Origin: an uncultured Bacilli bacterium
GTDB lineage: Bacteria > Bacillota_I > Bacilli_A > RF39 > UBA660
Length of the DNA: 61,921 nt
Assembly: GCA_934130005.1 (NCBI GenBank)
Contig: CAKOXD010000008.1
Coordinates: 1-61,921 of the forward strand
Direction of reading: 5' to 3'
This document shows, piece after piece, positions 25,606-33,673 of the stretch. The notes beneath the pieces are model-generated. The model was given only the letters and a program-made list of their open reading frames with translations, searched no databases and was not told the origin of the DNA. The position numbers and the translations under genes are program-made. Within the stretch, counting starts at the first letter, position 1. The number at the start of each line of letters is the position of its first letter.

Positions 25606-25821
25606 ATGAATAATAAATTAAAAGATTTAAGGATAAAATATAATTATACAAGTAAAAATATAGCTGATATATTAGGAATAAGCAAACCTTTTTATTCTCA
25701 AATAGAAAATGGTAGAAGAAGACTTTCATATGACATGGCAGTTAAAATTGCTAAAATATTTAAAATGAAACCGGATGAACTTTTCTATGAAGATCATAAA
25801 GATGTATTAAAAGAAATGTAA
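25606..25821 (+). CDS. Small XRE-family HTH regulator
   Basis: 71 residues, almost only the HTH: LKDLRIKYNYTSKNIADILGISKPFYSQIENGRRRLSYDMAVKIAKIF (seen as YTSKNIADILG and KPFYSQIENGRR). A longer frame opens at 25570, but the ATG at 25606 has AGGAGGAATTCT ahead. Cro/C.-type size. Divergent arrangement with 25245-25493 resembles a two-repressor switch, but no phage or restriction genes flank it. Confidence 0.85.
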   Translation: MNNKLKDLRIKYNYTSKNIADILGISKPFYSQIENGRRRLSYDMAVKIAKIFKMKPDELFYEDHKDVLKEM

Positions 25822-25835
25822 AATTTCTTTTTTTC
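25810..25835 (+). terminator. Terminator of the second XRE gene
   Basis: 8-bp stem aaagaaat/atttcttt (25810-25817, 25823-25830) with a 5-nt loop holding the stop codon, then T. Confidence 0.65.
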
Positions 25836-25879
25836 TTGCAATAAATTACAATGTAAGTTATTATATTAAAGGTGATAAA

Positions 25880-27478
25880 ATGTTAAAAGTTAATAATTTA
25901 AGTGTTAGATTTGGAACAAGAACACTTTTTGAAAATGTAAATATAGAATTTAATGATGATAATTGTTATGGAATTATAGGTGCTAATGGAGCTGGAAAGT
26001 CAACCTTTTTAAAAGTAATTAGTGGAGAAATTGAATCTACTAAAGGGGAAGTTGTAATAGGAAAAGGAGAAAGAATATCAGTACTTAGACAAAATCATAA
26101 TGAATTTGATTCATTTACTGTTATGGAAACAGTATTACAAGGTGATGAAGAATTATATTCGATTATGAAAGAAAAAGAAGCAATATATATGAAATCTGAT
26201 TTTAGTGTAGAAGACGGAATAAAGGCTGGAGAATTAGAAGCAAGATTTGAAGAAAAAAATGGATGGCAAGCTGAAAGTGATGCTTCAATTATATTAGCTG
26301 GTCTTGGCATTAAAAATGATTTTTTTAATAAAAAAATGGAAGAATTAAAAGATAAAGATAAAGTAAAAGTATTGTTAGCTCGAGCTTTATTTGGTAATCC
26401 AGATATATTACTATTAGATGAACCAACAAATGGTCTTGATATGATAAGTAAAATGTGGTTAGAAGAATTTTTGATTAACTTTAAAAATACAGTGCTTGTT
26501 ATATCACATGATAGACACTTTTTGAATAAAGTATGTACTCATATGGTAGATATAGATTATTCTAAAATAACTCTTTTTGTAGGAAATTATGATTTTTGGT
26601 ATAAATCTAGTAAGTTAATTGAAAAACAAATGTTAGATTCAAATAAAAGAAAAGAAGAAAAAATAAAAGAGTTACAAGATTTTATAGCTAGATTTAGTGC
26701 AAATGCATCAAAATCTAAACAAGCCACTTCAAGAAAAAAATCATTAGAAAAAATTGTTTTGGAAGAAATTAAACCTTCAAGTAGAAAATATCCATACATA
26801 AATTTTGAAATAGAAAAACCTTTGAATAAAGATATAATTACTTTAGAAAAAATTAACTATAGTATAGATGGAAAACAAGTATTAAAAGATTTTAGTCTCA
26901 CTATAAGAAAAGACGATAAAATAGCTTTAGTAGGAGAAGAGGAATTAGCTAAAACAGCTTTATTTAAAATAATAATAGGTGAAATAAAACCAGATAGTGG
27001 AACTATTAAAATTGGCTCAAATGTAAAAATTTCTTATTTTCCTAAAAATCATGATGATTATTTTAAAGATAATATTAATATGATAGATTGGTTAAGTAAT
27101 TATTCAGAAAACAAAGAAGACAGCTTTATTAGAGGATTTTTAGGTAGAATGTTATTTTCAAAAGATGAAACGTTAAAAAGTGTAAATGTGTTAAGTGGTG
27201 GAGAAAAGGTTAGATGTATGTTCTCTAAAATGATGCTTGAAATGGGAAATGTTTTATTGCTTGATGAACCAACTAATCATTTAGATATAGAATCTATTAC
27301 ATCATTAAATAGTGCTATGGAGAAATTTAAAGGAGTAATAATGTTTTCATCTTATGATTTAGAACTTATAGAAAGTATAGCTAATAGAATTATTGAAATA
27401 AAAAATGATGGTACTTATAAAGACAAAACAATGAAATATAGTGAATATATAGAAAAGTTTAAAACAAGTAATTTATAA
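25880..27478 (+). CDS. ABC-F family ATPase (YkpA/YbiT type) with one degenerate ATP site
   Basis: 532 residues, two ABC domains joined by a charged linker (about 240-300, KRKEEKIKELQDF). No transmembrane part: ABC-F proteins act on the ribosome. NBD1 has an intact Walker A (GANGAGKST, about 34-42) but its signature reads LKDKDK instead of LSGG(E/Q), and the D-loop region is DEPTNGLD. NBD2 has a weak Walker A (GEEELAKTA) but an intact LSGGEKVR and DEPTNHLD. Composite site 1 (WalkerA1 plus signature2) is thus canonical, site 2 is not. GGTGAT ribosome site. The exact role among ABC-F proteins is unknown. Confidence 0.88.
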   Translation: MLKVNNLSVRFGTRTLFENVNIEFNDDNCYGIIGANGAGKSTFLKVISGEIESTKGEVVIGKGERISVLRQNHNEFDSFTVMETVLQGDEELYSIMKEKEAIYMKSDFSVEDGIKAGELEARFEEKNGWQAESDASIILAGLGIKNDFFNKKMEELKDKDKVKVLLARALFGNPDILLLDEPTNGLDMISKMWLEEFLINFKNTVLVISHDRHFLNKVCTHMVDIDYSKITLFVGNYDFWYKSSKLIEKQMLDSNKRKEEKIKELQDFIARFSANASKSKQATSRKKSLEKIVLEEIKPSSRKYPYINFEIEKPLNKDIITLEKINYSIDGKQVLKDFSLTIRKDDKIALVGEEELAKTALFKIIIGEIKPDSGTIKIGSNVKISYFPKNHDDYFKDNINMIDWLSNYSENKEDSFIRGFLGRMLFSKDETLKSVNVLSGGEKVRCMFSKMMLEMGNVLLLDEPTNHLDIESITSLNSAMEKFKGVIMFSSYDLELIESIANRIIEIKNDGTYKDKTMKYSEYIEKFKTSNL

Positions 27479-27533
27479 AAACTTGAAAAAGCTTTTTTTT
27501 TATTATATAATTTTTATAGAAAGTAGGAATAAT

Positions 27534-27944
27534 ATGAGAAAAATAATTTTTATTTCAATATCAGTCTTATTAATAACAGGAATATTAACAGGATGTGGAT
27601 GTAAAAAACGTGATAAAATAGAATCTATAGTACCACAATATGAAGCAAACTTTGATATTACAAAAGAACAAGAAGTAGAAGGACTTAAATTTACTGATGT
27701 TTCTTTAATTATAAATAAAAATGGAATATCTGAATTTTCTGCTAAAGTTACTAATACAAATGATGAAATATATAAATTAAGTACAATTAAAATGATATTT
27801 AAAGATAAAAAGGGTAATTTAGTAGATTATTTTATTGGTGTTATAGGATCTGATATTACTCCAAATGAATCAAGAAGTTTAACTTTTACAACTGATAAAG
27901 ATTTAACAAAAGCTAGTCAAATAGAATATGAAATAATAAAGTAG
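27534..27944 (+). CDS. Small lipoprotein with FxLYD-like domain
   Basis: 136 residues. Lipoprotein signal with lipobox LTGC, then Cys-Gly-Cys and a basic stretch (KKRDK). The remaining ~105 residues form a beta-sandwich-like domain: EGLKFTDVSLI, EFSAKVTNTND, ITPNESRSLTF. The N/T-rich 'VTN' strand is typical of FxLYD/DUF-type extracellular domains. A frame from 27483 is longer, but the ATG at 27534 has a ribosome site (AAGTAGGA) and gives a perfect signal peptide. TATAAT at 27506-27511 is upstream. Function unknown. Confidence 0.7.
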   Translation: MRKIIFISISVLLITGILTGCGCKKRDKIESIVPQYEANFDITKEQEVEGLKFTDVSLIINKNGISEFSAKVTNTNDEIYKLSTIKMIFKDKKGNLVDYFIGVIGSDITPNESRSLTFTTDKDLTKASQIEYEIIK

Positions 27945-27960
27945 TTAAACTACTTTTTTT
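27938..27960 (+). terminator. Terminator of the FxLYD-like lipoprotein gene
   Basis: 7-bp stem aaagtag/ctacttt (27938-27944, 27950-27956), ttaaa loop, T-tract; includes the TAG stop. Confidence 0.75.
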
Positions 27961-27999
27961 AAATAAAAAGATGTGATACAATTAGTGTAGGGTGGTAAA

Positions 28000-29262
28000 A
28001 TGAAGAAATTAATAAGGTTGTTATTTATTTTATTAGTTCTATATTTTGGTATTGAACTTTCATTTGTAAATTTAAATAAAGGTCATAATTTAGAATATAA
28101 AATAAAAAAGGGTAAACATACTTTTTTAATAAAAGAAATATATACACAAAAAAGACGTAATGAAATAAATAATTATTATTTTGAAATAAAATTAAACAAT
28201 AATACATTTAATTATCAAACTTATAAAAATTATAAAAGAGCTAATTATATAATAAAAGATATAGATTATTTTGAAAGTGATAAATATAAATGTATTTATA
28301 TTAAAGATAAAAATAATGAGCAATTATCTGATATTATTTGTTTAAATAACAATATACAATATTATTATAGTGATATTAAAGGTAAAGATGAAAAAATAGA
28401 TAATTATGTAAAAAAATTAAAATATAATAGTTATAAAGATAATTTAAATAGAAAAATAGATGCTGATCCCGTAACACTTTATATTGATAATATAATAGAT
28501 AATCATTATATTTCTCTACAAAATTATAAAGGATTATATTTAATAAATAAAAAAGATAATATTAAAAATATTTCATTATTTAAAGATGATATTTATAAAA
28601 ATGAAGGTAGTATAACAGCTGATAAATATTACTTAACTTTTGATTATAATCAAGAATATAAATTTCATGAAATGTATTTAATTAATTTAAAAAATGGGAA
28701 AAAATCTAAAATAATATCGAATGATGATATTTCACTGGATTCTTATATACAAGGATCTGTTAATAAAGAAATATATTTATTTGATAAATCAGAAAAAATT
28801 CAATATCGTATAAATTTAAAAAACAAAACTGTAACACAAAGTGGTAATAAAGAAAAGGGAATAAACATTTATAAAAATAATAAGTATGAAATAGGAAGTG
28901 CTTATGATTCAGAAAAAGAAAAAGTAACATTTAATATTTACTCTTATAGTAAAACCTTTATGGATAAAGAATATGCAAGAGTTGATAAAGTAGGAAATAA
29001 ATTATCAGGATATTATTATTTATATTTGAAAAATGATAATAAATATGATGTATATAGAGTATCTGTTCAAAATAAAAAAATATTAACATATTTATTTACT
29101 ACTGATGACTTAAATAATATTTATTATTATAAAGATTATGTATATTATAAAGATAATTTAAATATTAAATATTATCAAAATGAAATAGGTAAAAAAACAC
29201 TACTTAAAAATACAGAATTTGAATTTAATAAATCATTGAAATTTGGGTTATATGTAAATTAG
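28000..29262 (+). CDS. Signal-anchored extracellular protein of unknown function
   Basis: 420 residues. One N-terminal transmembrane anchor (about 4-24), then a long Lys/Asn/Tyr/Asp-rich external part with regular strand-turn patterns (KYYLTFDYN, EIYLFDKSEKIQYRIN, YYYLYLKNDNKYDVYRVS). The tail has repeated Tyr-rich blocks spaced ~40-50 residues, which would fit a beta-propeller of irregular blades; this is inference. No catalytic motif is seen. AGGGTGG ribosome site, TACAAT -10 at 27974-27979. Not recognised. Confidence 0.7.
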   Translation: MKKLIRLLFILLVLYFGIELSFVNLNKGHNLEYKIKKGKHTFLIKEIYTQKRRNEINNYYFEIKLNNNTFNYQTYKNYKRANYIIKDIDYFESDKYKCIYIKDKNNEQLSDIICLNNNIQYYYSDIKGKDEKIDNYVKKLKYNSYKDNLNRKIDADPVTLYIDNIIDNHYISLQNYKGLYLINKKDNIKNISLFKDDIYKNEGSITADKYYLTFDYNQEYKFHEMYLINLKNGKKSKIISNDDISLDSYIQGSVNKEIYLFDKSEKIQYRINLKNKTVTQSGNKEKGINIYKNNKYEIGSAYDSEKEKVTFNIYSYSKTFMDKEYARVDKVGNKLSGYYYLYLKNDNKYDVYRVSVQNKKILTYLFTTDDLNNIYYYKDYVYYKDNLNIKYYQNEIGKKTLLKNTEFEFNKSLKFGLYVN

Positions 29263-29284
29263 AAGAGTATTTTCTCTTCTTTTT
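29261..29284 (+). terminator. Terminator of the extracellular protein gene
   Basis: 7-bp stem agaagag/ctcttct (29261-29267, 29274-29280), loop tatttt, then T-tract; the stop codon is at the left arm. Confidence 0.7.
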
Positions 29285-29310
29285 TCATATAATAAATCGA
29301 GGTGATTTTT

Positions 29311-29730
29311 TTGTATCAAGTATATCAAGTTTCAAACAATGAAACAATTAGTTCTATAGCAAAAAAACTTAATATAAGTTTGGATGAATTAAATAGAATA
29401 AATGGTATAAGAGATGATATTGTTTTAAAAGAAGGTAGTTATATAATAATACCAAAAAATAATAATTATAAAACATATCAAGTAAAACAAGGTGATAATT
29501 TATATCAAATAGCAAGAAGTAACAATGTGGATTATGATACATTAGTAAGATTAAACGGATTAAAAGCAGATGAATATATATATCCTAATCAAGAAATATT
29601 AATTCCAACTAGTAATATTTATATAACAAAAGAAGATGAAAAAATAAAAGATGTTTTAAATAAATTAAATATTAATGCAGATAAAATAGAAGATTTATAT
29701 TTAAAACAAGATCAAATTATTACATATTAA
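29311..29730 (+). CDS. LysM-domain protein without signal peptide
   Basis: 139 residues. Two LysM modules (about 2-47 and 52-97: KQGDNLYQIARSNNVDYDTLVRLN is the clearest) and a third degenerate one (about 102-139). There is no signal peptide or membrane segment, so it stays in the cytosol unless it is taken up by the coat or wall after lysis. Cytosolic LysM proteins are typical of spore-coat assembly (SafA, YaaH type), interesting next to the SpoVID-like gene. The start is TTG at 29311: GGTGAT lies 4-5 nt upstream, whereas the GTG at 29302 is part of that motif. Confidence 0.75.
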   Translation: MYQVYQVSNNETISSIAKKLNISLDELNRINGIRDDIVLKEGSYIIIPKNNNYKTYQVKQGDNLYQIARSNNVDYDTLVRLNGLKADEYIYPNQEILIPTSNIYITKEDEKIKDVLNKLNINADKIEDLYLKQDQIITY

Positions 29731-29755
29731 AAGACTAAAAGTCTTTTTTTTTTTC
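29729..29755 (+). terminator. Terminator of the LysM gene
   Basis: 8-bp stem aaaagact/agtctttt with an AAA loop (29729-29747) and a long T-run. Confidence 0.8.
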
Positions 29756-29792
29756 TTTAAATATTATATAATTAAAATTAGGAGGGTAGAAA

Positions 29793-30206
29793 ATGAAAAA
29801 GATATTTATAATGTTAATAGCTTTATTTAGTATATTTATAACAGGGTGTAATAATACTACATCTTTAAAAGAAATAAGTTATGATGAATTAGCACAAAAA
29901 ATAGAAAATAAAGATAGTTTTGTATTATATGTAGGTTCATCAGAATGTAGTCATTGTGCAGAATATAAACCTATATTAGAAAAAGTAATAAATAAATATA
30001 AATTAGAAGTTTATTATATTGACCTTGCAAAGGTATCAAGTTCAAAATATAAAGCAGTAATGGATAAAATAGATGGTAAAGGAACTCCTACAACAGTTTA
30101 TTTAGAAAAGGGAAAAACACAAATAAGTCCTAGGGTTGAAGGTGCTAGAGATTATGATACTATTGTAACATTTTTTAAAGATTTAAATCTTATAAAGGAG
30201 GATTAA
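29793..30206 (+). CDS. Thioredoxin-fold lipoprotein with CxxC (bacteriocin-transport-accessory type)
   Basis: 137 residues. Lipoprotein signal with lipobox ITGC (lipidated Cys19). The thioredoxin fold has a CSHC active site (Cys52 and Cys55) after the strand FVLYVGSS, and the cis-Pro in GTPTTVY. It should sit outside the membrane as a thiol oxidoreductase or isomerase. It heads a tight operon: the next gene begins after 1 nt and takes its ribosome site (AAGGAGG) from this gene's end. TATAAT at 29767-29772, AGGAGGG ribosome site. Confidence 0.85.
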   Translation: MKKIFIMLIALFSIFITGCNNTTSLKEISYDELAQKIENKDSFVLYVGSSECSHCAEYKPILEKVINKYKLEVYYIDLAKVSSSKYKAVMDKIDGKGTPTTVYLEKGKTQISPRVEGARDYDTIVTFFKDLNLIKED

Positions 30207-30207
30207 A

Positions 30208-31158
30208 ATGAATTTTAGTGTTATTTTAAATTATGGTGAAGATTTAACTAAGAAAAATTATATTACAAATCCTGCTATAAGAAGAGAAGAAGAAATAAAA
30301 AAATTAATAATGGTTCTATTAACACCAGATAAATCAGGATTATTAATAGGTAAGGCTGGTATTGGAAAAACTGCAATAGTAGAAGGACTTGCATATCTAA
30401 TACAAAGAGATAATGTTCCAAATGTTTTAAAAGGATACAAAATTATTAAAATAAATTCTACAAGTTTAATAGGGAAAGTAATGTTAAATGGAGTAGAAGA
30501 AATGATTATAAATCTATTAGTAAATGAATTAAAAAGATCTGAAAAGATAATTTTATTTATAGATGAAATACATACATTAGTAGGTGGAAGAGAAGATGGG
30601 CCTATGGATCTTGCTAATATACTAAAACCTGCTTTAGATAGAGGAGATATAAAAGTAATAGGGGCAACTACAACAGAAGAATATAGTACATATATTATAA
30701 AAGATAGAGCATTCTTAAGAAGATTTGAAAAAATTGAAGTATCAGAACCTGATATAAGCACAACTGTTGAAATATTATATGAATCACTTCCTAGAATTGA
30801 AAATCAAACAGGAATAAAAATGAAGTATAATGAATATGTTAATAAAATGCTTATAGAATCAATAGTAAATGCTACATCAGAATTTAAAAGAGTATATGGG
30901 CTTTCTGCAATGTATCCTGATATTGCATTTTCTGTTTTGTCAGCTGCATTTTCTCAAGCACTATATGAAAATAAACAGTATGTTGATGTATTAGATGTAT
31001 ATAATGCTATAAAAAATAGTAAAAGAATATATCCTGACAGCATAGTAAAAGAATTAACAGCTTTTAGAGAAAAATTTGGAGATTTCTGCAAAGAACAAAA
31101 TATAGAACTTCCCGTTGTTAGAATAGAAGAAATACAAAATAATGAAGAAAATTATTAG
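30208..31158 (+). CDS. Single-ring AAA+ ATPase resembling the first (D1) domain of ClpA/ClpB
   Basis: 316 residues. Walker A GKAGIGKTA (about 48-56), Walker B LFIDEIHT (about 115-122), sensor GATTTEEY and Arg-finger-like FLRRFEK (about 170-175) are all in the ClpA/ClpB D1 form (NPAIRREEEIKKL at the front, where Clp has 'D.VIGRDEEI'). There is no N-domain, no second ATPase domain, and no IGF/IGL loop for ClpP. After the ATPase (to about 270) comes a short helical lid. It is cytosolic, yet placed between two membrane-attached thioredoxin-fold proteins. Its role is not known to me. Confidence 0.8.
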   Translation: MNFSVILNYGEDLTKKNYITNPAIRREEEIKKLIMVLLTPDKSGLLIGKAGIGKTAIVEGLAYLIQRDNVPNVLKGYKIIKINSTSLIGKVMLNGVEEMIINLLVNELKRSEKIILFIDEIHTLVGGREDGPMDLANILKPALDRGDIKVIGATTTEEYSTYIIKDRAFLRRFEKIEVSEPDISTTVEILYESLPRIENQTGIKMKYNEYVNKMLIESIVNATSEFKRVYGLSAMYPDIAFSVLSAAFSQALYENKQYVDVLDVYNAIKNSKRIYPDSIVKELTAFREKFGDFCKEQNIELPVVRIEEIQNNEENY

Positions 31159-31167
31159 GAGGAATAT

Positions 31168-31653
31168 ATGAAGAAAATACCTAAAAAAAATTATATCTAT
31201 GTAACTATTTTAAGCTTTTTTACAATTATTTTGACTTTTTACTTATCTAATTTATATTTAGTAAATAAAAGAAGTGAAAATAAAATATCATTTGTTTCAG
31301 AAATAAAGGAAAATGAATTAAAAAGTTATTTAGATGAAACACATGAAATTATTATATATATGTCAGAAAGTAAAAATAAAGAAAATGATAAATTAGAAGA
31401 AGAATTAAAAAAATATACTCAAAAAAATAATTTAGAAGATAAGTATTTGTATTTAGATTTAAGTATGGTGTCAAGCAATTTTTATAATGAATTTTATGTT
31501 AATTATATAAATGAAGCATATAAAGGAAATTTCGAAATAAAAGATCCTACTATAATCTATATAAAAAATAAAAAAGTTGAAAGTTATAATAATAATATAA
31601 AAGATATAAACGATGTAAAAAAATTCTTTTATGAAAACGAGGTAATAGAATGA
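31168..31653 (+). CDS. Membrane-anchored thioredoxin-like protein lacking the CxxC
   Basis: 161 residues: one N-terminal transmembrane helix (about 10-30), then a thioredoxin-like domain. The position of the active-site CxxC is S-K-N-K (68-71), after the strand IIIYMSES; the cis-Pro strand DPTIIYI is kept. It looks like a Cys-less paralogue of the first gene of this operon. A non-catalytic binding role is inferred. AGGAGG ribosome site; its stop overlaps the trmL start (ATGA). Confidence 0.6.
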   Translation: MKKIPKKNYIYVTILSFFTIILTFYLSNLYLVNKRSENKISFVSEIKENELKSYLDETHEIIIYMSESKNKENDKLEEELKKYTQKNNLEDKYLYLDLSMVSSNFYNEFYVNYINEAYKGNFEIKDPTIIYIKNKKVESYNNNIKDINDVKKFFYENEVIE

Positions 31654-32156
31654 TAAATGTTGTATTATTTGAACCAGAAATTCCAGGTAATACTGGTAAT
31701 ATAATGAGAACATGTGCTGGTACAAATGTAAAATTACATTTAATTAAACCACTTGGTTTTTCACTAGAAGATAAATATATAAAAAGAAGTGGTGTAAATT
31801 ATATAGATCATTGTGATTATACAGTATACGAAAATTTTGAAGATTTTAAATCTAAAAATAATGGCATATATTACTATTTAACTAGATATGGAAGAAAACC
31901 TCATACATCATTTGATTATAGTGATAAAAATGAAAAAATATACTTAATTTTTGGTAAAGAAAGTACAGGTATACCTAAAGAAATTTTAAATAAGGATTTA
32001 GAACATTGTATGAGAATTCCAATGAATAGTAATATAAGAACACTTAATTTGTCTAATTCAGTAGCTATTATGGTCTATGAGGTTTTAAGACAAAGAAATT
32101 ATCCAGATTTATTATTTGAAGAACCATTTAAAGGTGCAGACTATTTAGAAAAATAA
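31650..32156 (+). CDS. trmL: tRNA (cytidine/uridine-34-2'-O)-methyltransferase
   Basis: 168 residues, SPOUT methyltransferase with a trefoil knot. Motifs: PEIPGNTGNIMRTC, then LIFGKESTGIP and the knot-forming IRTLNLSNSVAIMVYE. It methylates the wobble ribose of tRNA-Leu (a tRNA-Leu(CAA) lies in this window at 34268). Length is normal. Coupled by ATGA overlap to the Trx-like gene. Confidence 0.93.
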   Translation: MINVVLFEPEIPGNTGNIMRTCAGTNVKLHLIKPLGFSLEDKYIKRSGVNYIDHCDYTVYENFEDFKSKNNGIYYYLTRYGRKPHTSFDYSDKNEKIYLIFGKESTGIPKEILNKDLEHCMRIPMNSNIRTLNLSNSVAIMVYEVLRQRNYPDLLFEEPFKGADYLEK

Positions 32157-32157
32157 C

Positions 32158-32186
32158 TTGTCAAATAAATTATTTAGTGATATTAT
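32158..32186 (+). promoter_or_regulatory. Promoter of the acidic membrane protein gene
   Basis: TTGTCA (32158-32163), 17-bp spacer, TATTAT (32181-32186); leader of ~20 nt to an AGGGAGG ribosome site. Confidence 0.5.
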
Positions 32187-32211
32187 GTTATAAAGGATAG
32201 GGAGGAATAAA

Positions 32212-32895
32212 ATGGAAACATTTTTAAGTTTTATTAATGCAAATTATATATGGCTAGTTGTAATTGCAATTATTATCTTATTAGCGTTAATAGGTTATAT
32301 TGCAGAAAAACAAGGATTTGGAAAAAAAGAAGAAAAAAAACAAGATAATACAGTAGATGATAAAAAGAAAGTTGAACCTACTTTAGTAGAAGAAAATCTA
32401 AATAGTATTGATGATAATAGTGAAATAGTAGAAAATACTAATTTAGAAGATAATACATTAATAAGTGATAATATTAAAAATGACACTTTAAATGAAACAA
32501 AAGAAGAACCATTATTAGAAAGTGAAAATACAATCAATAATGAAGAAAAAGAAGAATCAATAAATAATGAAGAAATAAAAGAAGAAAAAGAAAATATTGA
32601 TGATTCAAAAGATAGTGATAATACTGAAGTAAAAGAAGAATCAAAAACAGAAGAAAATTCTAAATCAAATGAAGTTCAAGAAGAAAATAATATTAATAAA
32701 GAAGAAGATTTATATGCACCATTTGGAGATCAAGAATTTAAAAAAGAAGAAAATTCAAATTTAAATATTGATAAAGATTTTAATAAATTATTAGAAAATG
32801 TTGAAGACTCTACTGATGAAACTGATGTTGAATTACCAAAAATAGAATCAACTACAAAAGATGAATTAGAAGACGATGACATTTGGAGATTTTAA
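32212..32895 (+). CDS. Single-pass membrane protein with a long acidic disordered domain
   Basis: 227 residues: one transmembrane helix (about 11-30) and a ~190-residue Glu/Asn/Asp/Lys tail of low complexity (NNEEKEESINNEEIKEEKE and similar). Only the end is more conserved in style: DLYAPFGDQEF near 165-175 and the final DDDIWRF, which look like a binding motif. The tail is probably cytosolic. It precedes scpA by 60 nt but with a terminator between. Function unknown; an adaptor role is inference. Confidence 0.55.
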   Translation: METFLSFINANYIWLVVIAIIILLALIGYIAEKQGFGKKEEKKQDNTVDDKKKVEPTLVEENLNSIDDNSEIVENTNLEDNTLISDNIKNDTLNETKEEPLLESENTINNEEKEESINNEEIKEEKENIDDSKDSDNTEVKEESKTEENSKSNEVQEENNINKEEDLYAPFGDQEFKKEENSNLNIDKDFNKLLENVEDSTDETDVELPKIESTTKDELEDDDIWRF

Positions 32896-32920
32896 ACTCA
32901 TTTTATGAGTTTTTTTTTAT
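32894..32920 (+). terminator. Terminator of the acidic membrane protein gene
   Basis: 7-bp stem aaactca/tgagttt (32894-32900, 32906-32912), tttta loop, T-tract. Confidence 0.75.
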
Positions 32921-32929
32921 TTAATAATA

Positions 32930-32938
32930 TGCTATAAT
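32930..32938 (+). promoter_or_regulatory. Extended -10 promoter of scpAB
   Basis: TGC-TATAAT, 17 bp before the scpA start codon and its GTGGTGG ribosome site. Confidence 0.55.
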
Positions 32939-32955
32939 TACTATGTGGTGGTTAT

Positions 32956-33672
32956 ATGGATTATAAAATAACAATAAATGATTTTGAAGGACCATTAGAT
33001 CTTTTACTTCATTTAATAAAAAAACATGATATGGATATTTTTAATATAAGTATAGAAGAAATAACAAAACAATATTTATCCTTTATTAATGCTATGGAAC
33101 AAATGAATTTAAATGTAGCTAGTGAATATTTAATAATGGCAGCAGAATTATTAGAAATAAAATCTTCTATATTATTACCAAAAAAAGAAATAGAAGAAGA
33201 AATGGAAGATCCAAAAGAAAACTTAATAAATAGATTAATTGAATATAAGACATATAAAGAAATGACCCCAGAATTTAAAGAATTAGAAACAAAGAGAAAA
33301 GAATATTATACAAAAAATGTAGAAAATTTAAATAATTATTGTGAAAATAGTGAAGATATAAATTTAGGAAATATAGATATAAATAGTTTATTAGAAGCAT
33401 TTTCTAAGTTTTTAGTTAGAAAAGAAGAAGAAAAACCACTTAATACAAAAATAAGTAAAAAGGAATATTCTGTCAAACAAAGATGTGATGAAATAAGAAA
33501 TGTACTTAAAAATAAAAAAAATATAAATTTTGAAGATTTATTTGAAGTTTATCAAAAAGATTATATAGTAGTTACATTTTTATCAATACTTAGTTTAGCA
33601 CGTAATCAAGAAATAGAGATAAAACAGGAAGATAATTTTGATAAAATATATTTATCATATAGAGGTGAATAA
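32956..33672 (+). CDS. scpA: Segregation and condensation protein A (kleisin)
   Basis: 238 residues. The N-terminal kleisin motif FEGPLDLLLHLIKKH is complete and contacts the SMC neck; AAELLEIKSSILLP follows. The C-terminal winged helix (about 165-238) binds the SMC cap. It works with ScpB and SMC to compact and separate the nucleoid. scpB begins 1 nt after its stop codon. Confidence 0.95.
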   Translation: MDYKITINDFEGPLDLLLHLIKKHDMDIFNISIEEITKQYLSFINAMEQMNLNVASEYLIMAAELLEIKSSILLPKKEIEEEMEDPKENLINRLIEYKTYKEMTPEFKELETKRKEYYTKNVENLNNYCENSEDINLGNIDINSLLEAFSKFLVRKEEEKPLNTKISKKEYSVKQRCDEIRNVLKNKKNINFEDLFEVYQKDYIVVTFLSILSLARNQEIEIKQEDNFDKIYLSYRGE

Positions 33673-33673
33673 T

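Noticed and set aside
25245..25821. Toxin-antitoxin pair for the two XRE genes
   Set aside because: Both proteins are DNA-binding; neither looks like a toxin, and they are divergent, not cotranscribed.
29286..29294. CATATAATA before the LysM gene as a mother-cell sigma -10
   Set aside because: It contains TATAAT, so it is equally a SigA -10; the same string occurs before the rhodanese gene. Not evidence either way.
32157..32165. CTTGTCAAA before the acidic membrane protein gene as a Spo0A box
   Set aside because: One mismatch, no second box at 10 bp, and it is explained by a -35 hexamer.
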